Shown in pieces: positions 8,728 through 17,528 of a DNA stretch of 64,000 bases; positions within the stretch are counted from its first letter, which is position 1; each line of letters opens with the position of its first letter. The position numbers and the translations under genes were made by a program. The notes under the pieces were generated by a model that saw nothing but the letters and a program-made list of their open reading frames with translations, made no database searches and had not been told where the DNA came from. Origin of the DNA: Ferruginibacter sp. GTDB taxonomy: Bacteria; Bacteroidota; Bacteroidia; Chitinophagales; Chitinophagaceae. The stretch spans positions 30,037-94,036 of the forward strand of contig JANXXM010000029.1 in NCBI GenBank assembly GCA_025350645.1. Reading direction: 5' to 3'.

Positions 8728-9804
8728 TTATTGTTTAAGAGTTAGTTTATCCTCAAAATAAAGCGTGGTTATTTTAGGAAAGGCCAGTTGGCGTAAAGCT
8801 GTTTTTTTTACGCAGGTATACTTATCATTTTTAAGTGGTTTTTGTATATTAATATAAATAAACACTGCGTGTATAGTTTGGTGGGTAAGCTGTTGTTTAT
8901 AAAATGGCGATATATGATTTACAATAAAATTTTTACCGGCAATATTTCTAAAAAAAATAGTTTTCATAAATTCTTCGGCAGTTATTTTTTCTTCCCGGTC
9001 AATTGCTATAAACTCCCAGAGATTTTGCCATATATCTTTATCTGTGCGCTGGCGCACGTATATTTCATCTTTGTAAGCAACCACAACATTATAAAAAAAA
9101 CGTTCTTTTTTTACGATTTTTTTCTCTTTCACAGGCAGCATTTTTACCTCTTTTTTTTTGAATGCTGTGCAGGCTGTTTTTAATGTGCATGTATCGCATA
9201 AAGGTAATTTTGGTTTGCATATAGTAGCACCAAAATCCATTATACCCTGGTTGTATAAAGCAGGTGTTTGTTTATCTAAAAGTTCTTGTGCAAGGCAGGC
9301 AAAATAATTTTTTCCTATAGTACTGTCCACCGGCGTATGTATACCAAAAAATCTTGCCAGTACCCGCATTACATTCCCATCTACCACTGCATAAGGCTGG
9401 TTATATGCAAATGAAGCAATAGCCGCAGCTGTATAAGGGCCAACACCTTTTAGTTTTAAAATTTCAGTATATTTTTCAGGAAAATTTCCTTGCAGTTCAA
9501 AGGCAATATATTTAGCTGAAGCCAGCAAATTTTTGCAGCGGGAATAATAACCCAATCCTTCCCATAATTTAAAAATAGCTTTTTCATCTGCTATGGCCAG
9601 TTGCTGCACAGAGGAATAATTTTTGATAAAGCTTTTATAATATTCCAGCCCTTGTTCTACCCTTGTCTGTTGTAAAATTATTTCGCTCAGCCATATTTTA
9701 TAAGGATCTTTTTCTCCCTTCCAGGGCATAGTTCTTGCGTTATGCATTGTATTCCAGTGCATGAGATTCTCAGAAAAAAAAATTCGTTTATTATAATTAT
9801 TCAT
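8728..9804 (-). CDS. mutY: A/G-specific adenine DNA glycosylase
   Basis: MutY removes adenine paired with 8-oxoguanine. Visible are the helix-hairpin-helix LKGVGPYTAAAIASFA, the catalytic Asp in VVDGNVMRV, the Glu-bearing SEIILQQTRV, the [4Fe-4S] ligands with C-x6-C-x2-C-x5-C spacing (CKPKLPLCDTCTLKTAC), and a C-terminal NUDIX-like 8-oxoG recognition domain. The ORF track starts at a TTG (9816), but that codon lies inside a good -7 box (TATTTTTG at 9814-9821), so the ATG at 9804 (MNNYNKR) is the likely start, giving 358 residues. Confidence 0.93.
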   Translation of the reverse strand: MNNYNKRIFFSENLMHWNTMHNARTMPWKGEKDPYKIWLSEIILQQTRVEQGLEYYKSFIKNYSSVQQLAIADEKAIFKLWEGLGYYSRCKNLLASAKYIAFELQGNFPEKYTEILKLKGVGPYTAAAIASFAYNQPYAVVDGNVMRVLARFFGIHTPVDSTIGKNYFACLAQELLDKQTPALYNQGIMDFGATICKPKLPLCDTCTLKTACTAFKKKEVKMLPVKEKKIVKKERFFYNVVVAYKDEIYVRQRTDKDIWQNLWEFIAIDREEKITAEEFMKTIFFRNIAGKNFIVNHISPFYKQQLTHQTIHAVFIYINIQKPLKNDKYTCVKKTALRQLAFPKITTLYFEDKLTLKQ

Positions 9805-9813
9805 AGATAGCTG

Positions 9814-9821
9814 CAAAAATA
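9814..9821 (-). promoter_or_regulatory. Bacteroidota -7 box for mutY
   Basis: TATTTTTG matches the TAnnTTTG -7 consensus of the Bacteroidota housekeeping sigma factor. It ends 10 bases before the mutY ATG and rules out the upstream TTG as start. No convincing -33 TTTG is visible. Confidence 0.5.
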
Positions 9822-9898
9822 TATTTCAGAAAATAAAATCTGTATTTTGTTTTCCTTAATATATGCTGTATATTACAAATTCTTAAACTCTCCAAAGC

Positions 9899-10219
9899 AT
9901 GAGAAAAGCAGATTTAATTAACATAATTGCCGACAAGACAGGCATAGCCAAAGTAGATGTACTGGTTACACTGGAAACCATGTTCAAAGAAATTAAAGCA
10001 TCTCTAGCAGGCGGCGAAAACCTCTATGTAAGAGGATTTGGCAGTTTCATTATCAAAAAAAGAGCTGCTAAAATTGGTCGCAACATCAAAAAAAATGTTG
10101 CAGTAGCTATTCCCGAACATTTTATCCCCGCATTTAAGCCCTCCAAAGAGTTTATGAAGGATATAAAAAACTCGGAGATTAAAATGGCAGCAGCAATTGA
10201 TACTGGCAACGATGACTAA
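9899..10219 (+). CDS. HU/IHF family DNA-binding protein
   Basis: 106 residues with the HU fold: helical dimerisation region (MRKADLINIIADKTGI..VLVTLETMFKEIKASLAGGENLYVRGFGSF) and the DNA-binding arm (KKRAAKIGRNIKKN..IPEHFIPAFKPSKEFM). HU proteins bend and compact DNA. The short C-terminal extension after the arm is unusual but harmless. Divergent from mutY and immediately upstream of the TPR and rng genes on the plus strand. Confidence 0.93.
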   Translation: MRKADLINIIADKTGIAKVDVLVTLETMFKEIKASLAGGENLYVRGFGSFIIKKRAAKIGRNIKKNVAVAIPEHFIPAFKPSKEFMKDIKNSEIKMAAAIDTGNDD

Positions 10220-10257
10220 CGTACCTTTGAAGCCATTTTAGGCTCAAACACATTACA

Positions 10258-11109
10258 TTGAAAAAACAATTTATTTTATCTGCCACAGGCTTTATCCTTG
10301 TGCTGATAATTTTTTTATTTGGGAGAACAGTTTCTTCCAAAGTTAAATCTATGCCCGCAAAAGAAGGCGCAGCAAAGGAAAAGGTTTTTGATGTGCAGCA
10401 GTTTATAGCAGCGCAAAAGCAAACACTTCTCCCGCAAAAAGCAGTACAAATATCTAAACTGGAAAATGGAATAAGCAGGGGTGATGTAGCAGCCCAGCAA
10501 ATAAAGGCTTACGAAATGCTTGCATCTTTTTGGAAGGATAGTGTAAAAATATTTGAACCGTATGCTTTTTACAAATCAAAGGCAGCAAAGTTGGATAATT
10601 CAGAAAAAAACCTCACCTTCGCAGCCCGAATATTTTTAGAGAACTTAAGGGGAGAAACAGACGAAGATAAATTGAGGTGGAAAACAGCAGAGGCTATAGA
10701 CCTTTTTGAAAAAGCGGTAAAATTAAACCCTGATAACAACGATTTAAGAATTGGATTAGGTAGTTGTTATATTTATGGCAGGGGAAGAAGCGGTGATCCT
10801 CAGGCAACTATGCAGGGAATACAGGAATTGCTTTCTGTTGTGAAAAAAGATTCTAATAATATGAAAGCACAAATGGTTCTCGGAGTAGGTGGCTTAGTAT
10901 CTGGTCAGTATGATAAAGCGCTGGAAAGATTTAAAAAAGTAGTATTAGCCGAACCTAAAAATGTAGAGGCTGTGGCATATATGGCAGATGTATATGCGGC
11001 AAAAGGAAATAAAGCGGAAGCGATAAAGTGGTATAACATAAGCAAGAGGCTTGTAAATGACACCCACTATTCGCAGGAAGTGGATGAAAGAATAAAAGCA
11101 TTGAAATAA
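10258..11109 (+). CDS. membrane-anchored TPR protein
   Basis: 283 residues: one N-terminal hydrophobic segment (about 6-24, FILSATGFILVLIIFLFG) and then TPR-like helical repeats, clearest at about 150-275 (AIDLFEKAVKLNPDNNDLRIGLG, AQMVLGVGGLVSGQYDKALERFKKVVLAEPKNVEAVAYMADVYAAKG). TPRs are protein-interaction scaffolds. Start is a TTG 38 bases after the HU stop; no ATG precedes the membrane segment. The order HU, TPR, tiny basic protein, rng suggests one transcription unit. No specific function can be assigned. Confidence 0.85.
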   Translation: MKKQFILSATGFILVLIIFLFGRTVSSKVKSMPAKEGAAKEKVFDVQQFIAAQKQTLLPQKAVQISKLENGISRGDVAAQQIKAYEMLASFWKDSVKIFEPYAFYKSKAAKLDNSEKNLTFAARIFLENLRGETDEDKLRWKTAEAIDLFEKAVKLNPDNNDLRIGLGSCYIYGRGRSGDPQATMQGIQELLSVVKKDSNNMKAQMVLGVGGLVSGQYDKALERFKKVVLAEPKNVEAVAYMADVYAAKGNKAEAIKWYNISKRLVNDTHYSQEVDERIKALK

Positions 11110-11170
11110 CTAATTGTAGGGATACAAATATATTTTAAAAATTATTTATTAAACACAAAAAAGATCAATT

Positions 11171-11260
11171 ATGCCTTGTGGTAAAAAGAGAAAACGTCAT
11201 AAAATAGCTACTCACAAGCGTAAAAAACGTTTAAGAAAAAACCGTCATAAGAAGAAATAA
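11171..11260 (+). CDS. 29-residue Lys/Arg-rich small protein, ribosomal-protein-like
   Basis: Too short for the ORF track. ATG at 11171 opens a 30-codon frame (MPCGKKRKRHKIATHKRKKR then LRKNRHKKK, stop TAA). About two thirds of residues are Lys, Arg or His. From memory, nearly identical proteins of the MPxGKKRKRHKxATHKRKKR type are widespread in Bacteroidota next to RNase G/E. Such charge and size are typical of tiny ribosomal proteins (THX, L36, the bL38 class), so a ribosome-bound role is likely but unproven. It follows the TPR gene by 61 bases and precedes rng by 233. Confidence 0.85.
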   Translation: MPCGKKRKRHKIATHKRKKRLRKNRHKKK

Positions 11261-11316
11261 TCCTCTCTTATAACGGGTTGTGTACTGTTTTTATAGTATA
11301 CATAAAACTTATCATG

Positions 11317-11351
11317 CACAAAATAGTGGCACAGACTGCCTTTATTTTGTG
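11317..11351 (+). other. hairpin in the leader of rng
   Basis: CACAAAATA (11317-11325) pairs with TATTTTGTG (11343-11351), and inside it GGCA pairs with TGCC around a 5-base loop. It lies between the tiny basic gene and rng without a following T run, so it is more likely a leader-RNA structure or processing site than a terminator. Confidence 0.45.
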
Positions 11352-11493
11352 TATGTTTATTTTATTACAATGCCTATTAAAATGCAATAATGAATATTTA
11401 TTCACAATGCATTTATCTCACAGTAGCATTGTAAAAAGTATGCTGTTTAATAAATAGCTTAAACGAATAAAATCTTTTACAAACCTCTTTCAG

Positions 11494-13041
11494 TTGACAA
11501 AGGAACTCATTATTAATACCACACCGCATGGCACAGAAATAGCTTTGCTAGAAGATAAAAAGCTGGTAGAACTGCACAACGAAAAAGTTGATGCAAATTT
11601 TGCTGTAGGCGATATTTATTTGGGTAAAGTAAAAAAACTAATCCCTGGTCTTAATGCAGCATTTATAGATGTTGGCTTCGAAAAAGATGCTTTTCTACAT
11701 TATACTGATCTTAGCCCTTACGTAAAATCTTTATTAAAATTTACCCAGCTTGCTATGAATGAACATAACGAGGAAGGGTTTGATTTTGGAAAATTTAAGG
11801 TAGAACCTGAGATTATAAAAACAGGTAAGATTACTGAGGTAATGAACGGCAAGCCAAATATATTGGTTCAAATACTAAAAGAACCTATTGCCCAAAAAGG
11901 ACCGAGGCTTAGTTGCGAAATATCATTACCGGGGAGATATGTGGTAGTAACACCTTTTACCAATATTGTAGCAGTAAGCCGCAAGATACACAGCAGTGAA
12001 GAAAGAAAGAGATTACAAAAAATTATAGAAGCTATAAAGCCAAAAAATCTTGGGGTAATTGTGCGTACTGCAGCAGAAGGAATGCAGACTGCAGATTTGC
12101 ACGAGGATTTATTGAGCCTGGAATCTACCTGGAAAACCATACAAAGAAATTTAAAAGGCGCTGTTCCCCCGCAAAAGATATTAAGTGAACAAGGCAAAAC
12201 CAACAGCATGCTGCGGGATTTGCTCAATGAACATTTTAATAAAATAGTAGTAAACGATAAAGCTACGTTTGCCGATATTAAAAGTTATATTCAAAGAATA
12301 TCTCCTGATAAAGTCGATATCATTTCGCTGGCAGCCAATACAACACCGGTTTTTGACCAGTATGGAATAACAAAACAAGTAAAGGCAGCATTTGGCAAAA
12401 CAGTAAACTTGCCCAGCGGTGCATATCTTATTATAGAACCTACTGAAGCATTGCATGTAATAGATGTAAACAGCGGCTATAAAAGTGTGAGTAATAACCA
12501 GGAACAAAATGCGCTGGAAACTAACCTTGAAGCGGCAGAAGAAATAGCCCGGCAACTACGCCTTCGGGATCTTGGCGGGATAATAGTGGTAGATTTTATA
12601 GATATGAAACTAATGGAGAACAAGAAGAAACTCTCCGACGAAATGGAACGCCTAATGTATACAGACAGGGCTAAACATGCTGTACTGCCCATATCTAAAT
12701 TTGGGCTTATGCAAATAACCAGGCAGCGTATGAAGCCTGAGATGAAGATAAACACCAGCGAGCAATGTCCAAGCTGTAATGGTACGGGTAAAATATCCAG
12801 CACACTTATTTTAGAAGATGAGATAGCCAAAAACCTCAGCTATCTTATAATGCAAAAACATAAAGGGCTTACTGTGCATGTACACCCAATTGTATACACT
12901 TATCTTACTTCGGGCTTTCCCAGCAGGAGAATGAAGTGGAGCTGGAAATATAAACAAAAAGTAAAAGTAGCTCCTAACGCAAATTATAGTCTTACAGAAT
13001 TTAAGTTTATAGATGATAGCGAAGAGGAGATTAAATTATAG
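11494..13041 (+). CDS. rng: ribonuclease G/E family endoribonuclease
   Basis: RNase E/G cleaves single-stranded A/U-rich RNA in rRNA maturation and mRNA decay. The 515-residue protein shows the S1-type RNA-binding region (VGDIYLGKVKKLIPGLNAAFIDVGFEKDAFLHYTDL), the catalytic DNase I-like domain with HVIDVNSG and GGIIVVDFIDM (metal-binding Asp residues), and the Zn-link CPSCNGTG. It has no long disordered scaffold tail, so it is RNase G-like in size. Start is TTG at 11494; the next in-frame ATG would remove the N-terminal domain. Confidence 0.93.
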   Translation: MTKELIINTTPHGTEIALLEDKKLVELHNEKVDANFAVGDIYLGKVKKLIPGLNAAFIDVGFEKDAFLHYTDLSPYVKSLLKFTQLAMNEHNEEGFDFGKFKVEPEIIKTGKITEVMNGKPNILVQILKEPIAQKGPRLSCEISLPGRYVVVTPFTNIVAVSRKIHSSEERKRLQKIIEAIKPKNLGVIVRTAAEGMQTADLHEDLLSLESTWKTIQRNLKGAVPPQKILSEQGKTNSMLRDLLNEHFNKIVVNDKATFADIKSYIQRISPDKVDIISLAANTTPVFDQYGITKQVKAAFGKTVNLPSGAYLIIEPTEALHVIDVNSGYKSVSNNQEQNALETNLEAAEEIARQLRLRDLGGIIVVDFIDMKLMENKKKLSDEMERLMYTDRAKHAVLPISKFGLMQITRQRMKPEMKINTSEQCPSCNGTGKISSTLILEDEIAKNLSYLIMQKHKGLTVHVHPIVYTYLTSGFPSRRMKWSWKYKQKVKVAPNANYSLTEFKFIDDSEEEIKL

Positions 13042-13075
13042 CATAACCGGCATTTAAAACAGCTTTATAGATATT

Positions 13076-13792
13076 TTATTTATTATCAGCCAAAACCTTA
13101 TCTATTCTATCTTTCAGTGTTTCATAATCTGTATAACCACGTGCAACCATATTAAATTTTGTATCGCTTGTTTGTACAAATACACTAGGGTAACCGGTTA
13201 CTTGTAATTGTTTCATCAACGAAAATTCGTAATTAGCAATTTCTTTGTAGTCTTCACTTTTCAGTTTTTCATAAAATATCTCTGGCTGTATGCTGTACTT
13301 TTCAAGCAGATGACGATATGCTTCATCATCCGTTAAATCTCGTCCTTCCACAAATAAAGAATGTTGTAAATCTGATGCAAATTCAACTGCACGGTCAGGA
13401 TAAAATTCTTTAAAAATACACATGGCAATAGCAGGTTTTTCTGAATGTGGATGCCAGTCGCTATCTTCCGCATTCTTTAAATGCCACAAATAATCTTCCC
13501 CAAATTTTGCGCCTGTAAGTTCTTCCACATTTTTATAAGCACTTAAAATATAATTTGCTGAAACGCTTATGTGGGTTGGCTTTTCAGGCAATACCATGCC
13601 ACCGCTTAGTACTTCAGTAGGCATGGTCGCTTTATATTCTTCCGCTATCTTTTTTATGATATTACCAAATCCAAAACACCATCCGCAATAGGCATCGTAA
13701 CAGTAAATGATTAGCCCCTTAAATCCCTCAAAAGGGGAATGTGAGTTTACAACATCATCGGTTTCTGTTTTTGTTTCAAAATTATCTTTCAT
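13076..13792 (-). CDS. DsbA family thioredoxin-fold protein with an element-derived N-terminus
   Basis: A thioredoxin-fold oxidoreductase of the DsbA/FrnE group: the CxxC centre is CGWC in YCYDAYCGWCFGFG, and the cis-Pro region is TGYPSVFVQT. No signal peptide is visible, so a cytoplasmic location is likely. Residues 1-30 are unlike the family, which normally begins just before the first strand (IIYCYDAYCGWC). Here residues about 18-28 (HSPFEGFKGLI) are encoded by a short palindromic repeat (13713-13738). Convergent with rng; 66 bases downstream of polA on the same strand. Substrate unknown. Confidence 0.85.
   Translation of the reverse strand: MKDNFETKTETDDVVNSHSPFEGFKGLIIYCYDAYCGWCFGFGNIIKKIAEEYKATMPTEVLSGGMVLPEKPTHISVSANYILSAYKNVEELTGAKFGEDYLWHLKNAEDSDWHPHSEKPAIAMCIFKEFYPDRAVEFASDLQHSLFVEGRDLTDDEAYRHLLEKYSIQPEIFYEKLKSEDYKEIANYEFSLMKQLQVTGYPSVFVQTSDTKFNMVARGYTDYETLKDRIDKVLADNK
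13713..13738. repeat. short palindrome inside the 5' end of the DsbA-like gene
   Basis: CCCCTT (13715-13720) / AAGGGG (13732-13737) flank AAATCCCTC, the same 9-mer that forms the inner arm of the ispG palindrome at 1055. It is translated in frame as SPFEGFKG. Confidence 0.5.
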
Positions 13793-13833
13793 TTAAAAAA
13801 ATTTGCAACAATGTATAAATGACTATCATTTAT

Positions 13834-13851
13834 GGTCCGTTGTCTGTCGTC
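13834..13851. repeat. CTGTTGTC-type repeat between polA and the DsbA-like gene
   Basis: GGTCCGTTGTCTGTCGTC shares the TTGTCTGT unit with the in-gene repeat in polA at 15785-15812. Both lie within 2 kb on the same strand context. Confidence 0.4.
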
Positions 13852-13858
13852 AAAATTT

Positions 13859-16696
13859 CTAATGCGCTTCCAACCAGTTATTCCCACTACCAAGTTCAGC
13901 CTCTACGGGTACATCGTTAGGCAATATTAATGCAGCTTTCATACTGTTTAAAATGATGGGTTTAATTGCTTGCAACTCTTCTTTTAACACATCAAAAACC
14001 AATTCATCATGTACTTGTAAAATCATTTTACTTTTAAAATTTCCTTCTTTAAGCGCTGCACTTATTTTTATCATAGCAAGTTTTATCATATCTGCCGCTG
14101 TACCTTGTATGGGAGAATTGATGGCGTTTCTTTCAGCAAAACCCCGTACCGTAAAGTTGGCGCTGTTGATATCTTTCAACCATCTTTTTCTGCCCATTAA
14201 TGTTTCTACATAACCATTTTCTTTACAAAAATTAATCGTATCATCCATATATTTCTGTATGCCCGGAAATTCTTTTTTATAATTATCAATGATCTCTTTT
14301 GCCTCTGCTCTTGGTATAGATAAATTTTCTGAAAGTCCGAATGCCCCCTGCCCGTAAATGATACCAAAGTTTACACTCTTAGCTTTGTAACGCATTTCTT
14401 TTGTTACTTCACTTTCTTCCACACCAAATACTTTTGCTGCCGTGGCGGTATGAATATCCTTACCGGTTCTAAAAGCTTCACACATATTTACATCACCGCT
14501 AATAGCCGCCACTACCCTTAATTCTATTTGCGAGTAATCTGCTGAAACCAATACATGGTTTGCATCTCTGGGTATAAATGCTTTTCTTATTTCTCTTCCT
14601 TTTTCTGTACGAATAGGAATGTTTTGCAGGTTAGGATTTGTACTACTTAACCTTCCTGTAACCGCCACCGCTTGTGCATAATTTGTATGTACCCGACCTG
14701 TACGTTTGTTCATCAAAACCGGAAATGCATCTACATAAGTGCTTCGTAGTTTTGTGAGTTCTCTAAAGCTTAATATTTGGTCGCATATAGGATTGTTGTT
14801 TGCCAGTTTTGCTAAAATATCTTCTCCTGTGGCATACTGCCCCGTCTTGGTTTTTTTTGCTTTAGGATCTAGTTTCATTTTTTCGAAAAGCACTTCGCCC
14901 AGTTGTTTGGGGCTTGCCAAATTAAAACGAACACCCGCCAGTTCATACACTTTTTCTTCTGCTATTTTTGCTTCGGTATCGAGTTCTTTGGAGTAAGAGT
15001 TTAAAAAATCCATGTCAATCCGCACGCCTTCAAATTCCATATCTGTCAATACCCTCACCAAAGGATTTTCCACTTCGTAAAAAACTTTTTCTACTTCTTT
15101 TGTTTTTAATGATGGAAGAAATGTATGTTTTAATTGCAAAGTAATATCCGCATCTTCCACCGCATATTCTTTAGCATCTTCAATAGTCACATCTCTCATG
15201 GTGCCTTGTGTTTTTCCTTTTTTGCCAATGAGAGATGTAATACTTACCGGGGTGTATCCAAGGTATTTTGCACTGAGCAAATCCATGTTGCGTTTACCAT
15301 CAGGCTCGGTAACATAATGTGCCAGCATGGTATCAAAAATATTTCCTTTTAATGCATATCCATACCATTTAAGGATAAGCATATCATACTTTAAATTTTG
15401 CCCAATCCATATCTTACTTTCATCTTCAAAAAGAGATTTAAACTTTTCTAAAATTGCTAATGTTTCTTCTTTGCTTTCAGGACAGGGAATATACCAACCC
15501 TCTGTTGGTTTTACCGCAAAGCTTAGCCCCACAAGGTCTGCACAGTTTGCATCTATATGAGTAGTCTCTGTATCAAAACTTATTTCATCAAATTTATTTA
15601 GTTCCTCTAACAGGTTATTTATTTCTTCATCTGTTTGTACAAGCTTATAATTGTGCGGCGTATTTTCAATATTTTTATCTGCCACCAAGGGCAAATCTTC
15701 CTCCGTTGCTTCTTCGATATAAACCACTGCCTCAGGAGCTATATTTCCAAATAAATCCATCTGGCCAGTTTTTACTATCGGGGCTGTTATCTGTTGTCTG
15801 TTGTCTGTGGTCGATATTACTTTCGTTCCCAAAATCCTTTCCCCCATTGTTTTAAATTCCAGCTCGGCAAACACTTCCAGCAACACTTCTTTATTCATAG
15901 GGTCCAACTGAAAATCTTCTTCATGAAAAACCACTGGTACATCCAAAATAATAGTAGCTAGTTGTTTGCTCATAACAGCATTTTCCTTTCCATTGCGAAT
16001 TTTTTCTCCCAACGCACCTTTTATATTTTCGGCATTGGCCAAAATGTTTTCAACGGTATCGTATTCCTTTAATAATTTGGCAGCAGTTTTTTCGCCCACA
16101 CCAGCAATACCAGGAATATTATCTACCGCATCGCCCATTAATCCTAAAATATCAATTACCTGGTCTACCCTTTCAATTCCCCATTTTGCGCACACTTCTT
16201 TTGGTCCCATTATTTCTACACTGCCGCCTTGGTAACCGGGTTTGTAAATCTTTATTTTTTCAGAAACCAATTGCCCATAATCTTTATCTGGCGTTACCAT
16301 AAAAACTTCGTAGCCCGCTTTTTCTGCCTGCTTTGCCAATGCACCAATTATATCATCTGCTTCGTAACCATCTAACTCAATACAAGGAATATTAAAGCCT
16401 TTTATAATTCGCTTTATATCTGGTACGGCAGATAAAATATCTTCGGGAGTTTCCTGCCTGTTGGCTTTATAATCTGCAAAACTTGTATGCCGTTCTGTGG
16501 GGGCATGTGTATCAAAACAAACTGCAATATGCGTTGGCTTTTGATTATTGATGAGTTCTACCAGAGTATTGGTAAAACCAAATTGTGCATTTGTATTTCT
16601 GCCTTTGCTTGTAATGCGTGGGCTGCGTACAAGTGAATAATACGCACGAAAAACAAGCGCCATCGCATCTAATAAAAAGAGTTTTTTTTCTTCCAT
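13859..16696 (-). CDS. polA: DNA polymerase I
   Basis: 945 residues with three domains. The 5'-nuclease is at 1-290 (LFLLDAMALVFRAYY, IPGIAGVGEKTAAKLLKEY). The 3'-5' exonuclease is at about 345-530 with the active DxE motif intact (SFDTETTHID) and further acidic motifs (NLKYDMLILK, YAVEDADITLQL), so proofreading should be functional. The family A polymerase has motif A VSADYSQIELR, motif B KSVNFGIIYGQ and motif C QVHDELVF. It fills gaps in excision repair and Okazaki processing. The linker between the nuclease and exonuclease holds a short repeat-derived segment (TTDNRQQIT). Confidence 0.97.
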   Translation of the reverse strand: MEEKKLFLLDAMALVFRAYYSLVRSPRITSKGRNTNAQFGFTNTLVELINNQKPTHIAVCFDTHAPTERHTSFADYKANRQETPEDILSAVPDIKRIIKGFNIPCIELDGYEADDIIGALAKQAEKAGYEVFMVTPDKDYGQLVSEKIKIYKPGYQGGSVEIMGPKEVCAKWGIERVDQVIDILGLMGDAVDNIPGIAGVGEKTAAKLLKEYDTVENILANAENIKGALGEKIRNGKENAVMSKQLATIILDVPVVFHEEDFQLDPMNKEVLLEVFAELEFKTMGERILGTKVISTTDNRQQITAPIVKTGQMDLFGNIAPEAVVYIEEATEEDLPLVADKNIENTPHNYKLVQTDEEINNLLEELNKFDEISFDTETTHIDANCADLVGLSFAVKPTEGWYIPCPESKEETLAILEKFKSLFEDESKIWIGQNLKYDMLILKWYGYALKGNIFDTMLAHYVTEPDGKRNMDLLSAKYLGYTPVSITSLIGKKGKTQGTMRDVTIEDAKEYAVEDADITLQLKHTFLPSLKTKEVEKVFYEVENPLVRVLTDMEFEGVRIDMDFLNSYSKELDTEAKIAEEKVYELAGVRFNLASPKQLGEVLFEKMKLDPKAKKTKTGQYATGEDILAKLANNNPICDQILSFRELTKLRSTYVDAFPVLMNKRTGRVHTNYAQAVAVTGRLSSTNPNLQNIPIRTEKGREIRKAFIPRDANHVLVSADYSQIELRVVAAISGDVNMCEAFRTGKDIHTATAAKVFGVEESEVTKEMRYKAKSVNFGIIYGQGAFGLSENLSIPRAEAKEIIDNYKKEFPGIQKYMDDTINFCKENGYVETLMGRKRWLKDINSANFTVRGFAERNAINSPIQGTAADMIKLAMIKISAALKEGNFKSKMILQVHDELVFDVLKEELQAIKPIILNSMKAALILPNDVPVEAELGSGNNWLEAH
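15785..15812. repeat. CTGTTGT tandem repeat inside polA
   Basis: Three imperfect heptamers, TCTGTTG TCTGTTG TCTGTGG, translated in frame as part of TTDNRQQIT in the inter-domain linker (about residues 295-304). A similar string lies just outside the gene at 13834-13851. Confidence 0.5.
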
Positions 16697-16930
16697 GCGG
16701 TAAAGATAATTGATGAAAAGAATAAGCCGTTTGAGAAAAAATATTTTTGTTGTAGCGAATAAAATATTTAAAACTATATATTTTAATTTCTCTGGTAAAA
16801 AACCAGCAAGCAGGTGTTACTTATTAAGATGCAAAGAACAGCTTGATTGATAACGATGGGGTTATTCATTCCCTGTAAAAGCAAAATAATTATACTTTTA
16901 ACAAAAGAATATTTTACAAATTAAGTATTC

Positions 16931-16938
16931 TATTTTTG
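16931..16938 (+). promoter_or_regulatory. Bacteroidota -7 box for the cytoplasmic cyclophilin
   Basis: TATTTTTG, a full TAnnTTTG match ending 25 bases before the ATG at 16963. The TTG start offered in the ORF track (16936) lies inside this box and is therefore unlikely. Confidence 0.55.
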
Positions 16939-16962
16939 CAAAAATTTAAAAAGAAATATACT

Positions 16963-17409
16963 ATGAGCGATACAATTATTACAACAGGAAAAATAGAAAC
17001 GAATAAAGGAACATTATCTTTTGAATTATATGATGATGATGCGCCAATAGCTGCAGCAAATTTTAAAAAACTGGCAATGAGCGGATATTATGATGGCATT
17101 AAATTTCACCGGGTGATACCTAACTTTATGGTACAAACTGGAGACCCTGACGGTACAGGTGCGGGAGGCCCCGGGTATAGTATTAAATGCGAAACCAGTG
17201 GCAGCAAACAAATACACGACAGAGGCGTAATGAGTATGGCACACAGAGGAAAAGATACCGGCGGAGCTCAATTTTTTATATGCCATGAGCGTGCCGGTAC
17301 TAAGCACTTGGATGGTGTGCACACCTGTTTTGGAAAGATAACTGACGGACTGGAAATTTTGGATACTATTGCACAGGGAGATGTAATGAATAAGGTTACT
17401 ATAGCGTAA
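16963..17409 (+). CDS. cyclophilin-type peptidyl-prolyl isomerase, cytoplasmic
   Basis: Cyclophilin PPIases catalyse cis-trans isomerisation of prolyl bonds. The core motifs are present: FHRVIPNFMVQTGDP, GTGAGGPGYSIKCE, GGAQFFICH and HTCFGKITDGLEILD. With the ATG at 16963 (MSDTIITTG) it has 148 residues and no signal peptide. The ORF-track start at 16936 is a TTG within the promoter box and adds nine lysine-rich residues with no family support. Confidence 0.92.
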   Translation: MSDTIITTGKIETNKGTLSFELYDDDAPIAAANFKKLAMSGYYDGIKFHRVIPNFMVQTGDPDGTGAGGPGYSIKCETSGSKQIHDRGVMSMAHRGKDTGGAQFFICHERAGTKHLDGVHTCFGKITDGLEILDTIAQGDVMNKVTIA

Positions 17410-17528
17410 CTTTTCATCTTTACAATAATAACCTGTAATTAGATTTTAGAAAGCAACTGGTAAAACTCCTCATTTAATTATAGAAGTTACAGGAGAGTAT
17501 TCTAAGAAAAAATATTTTTTTCAATAGA

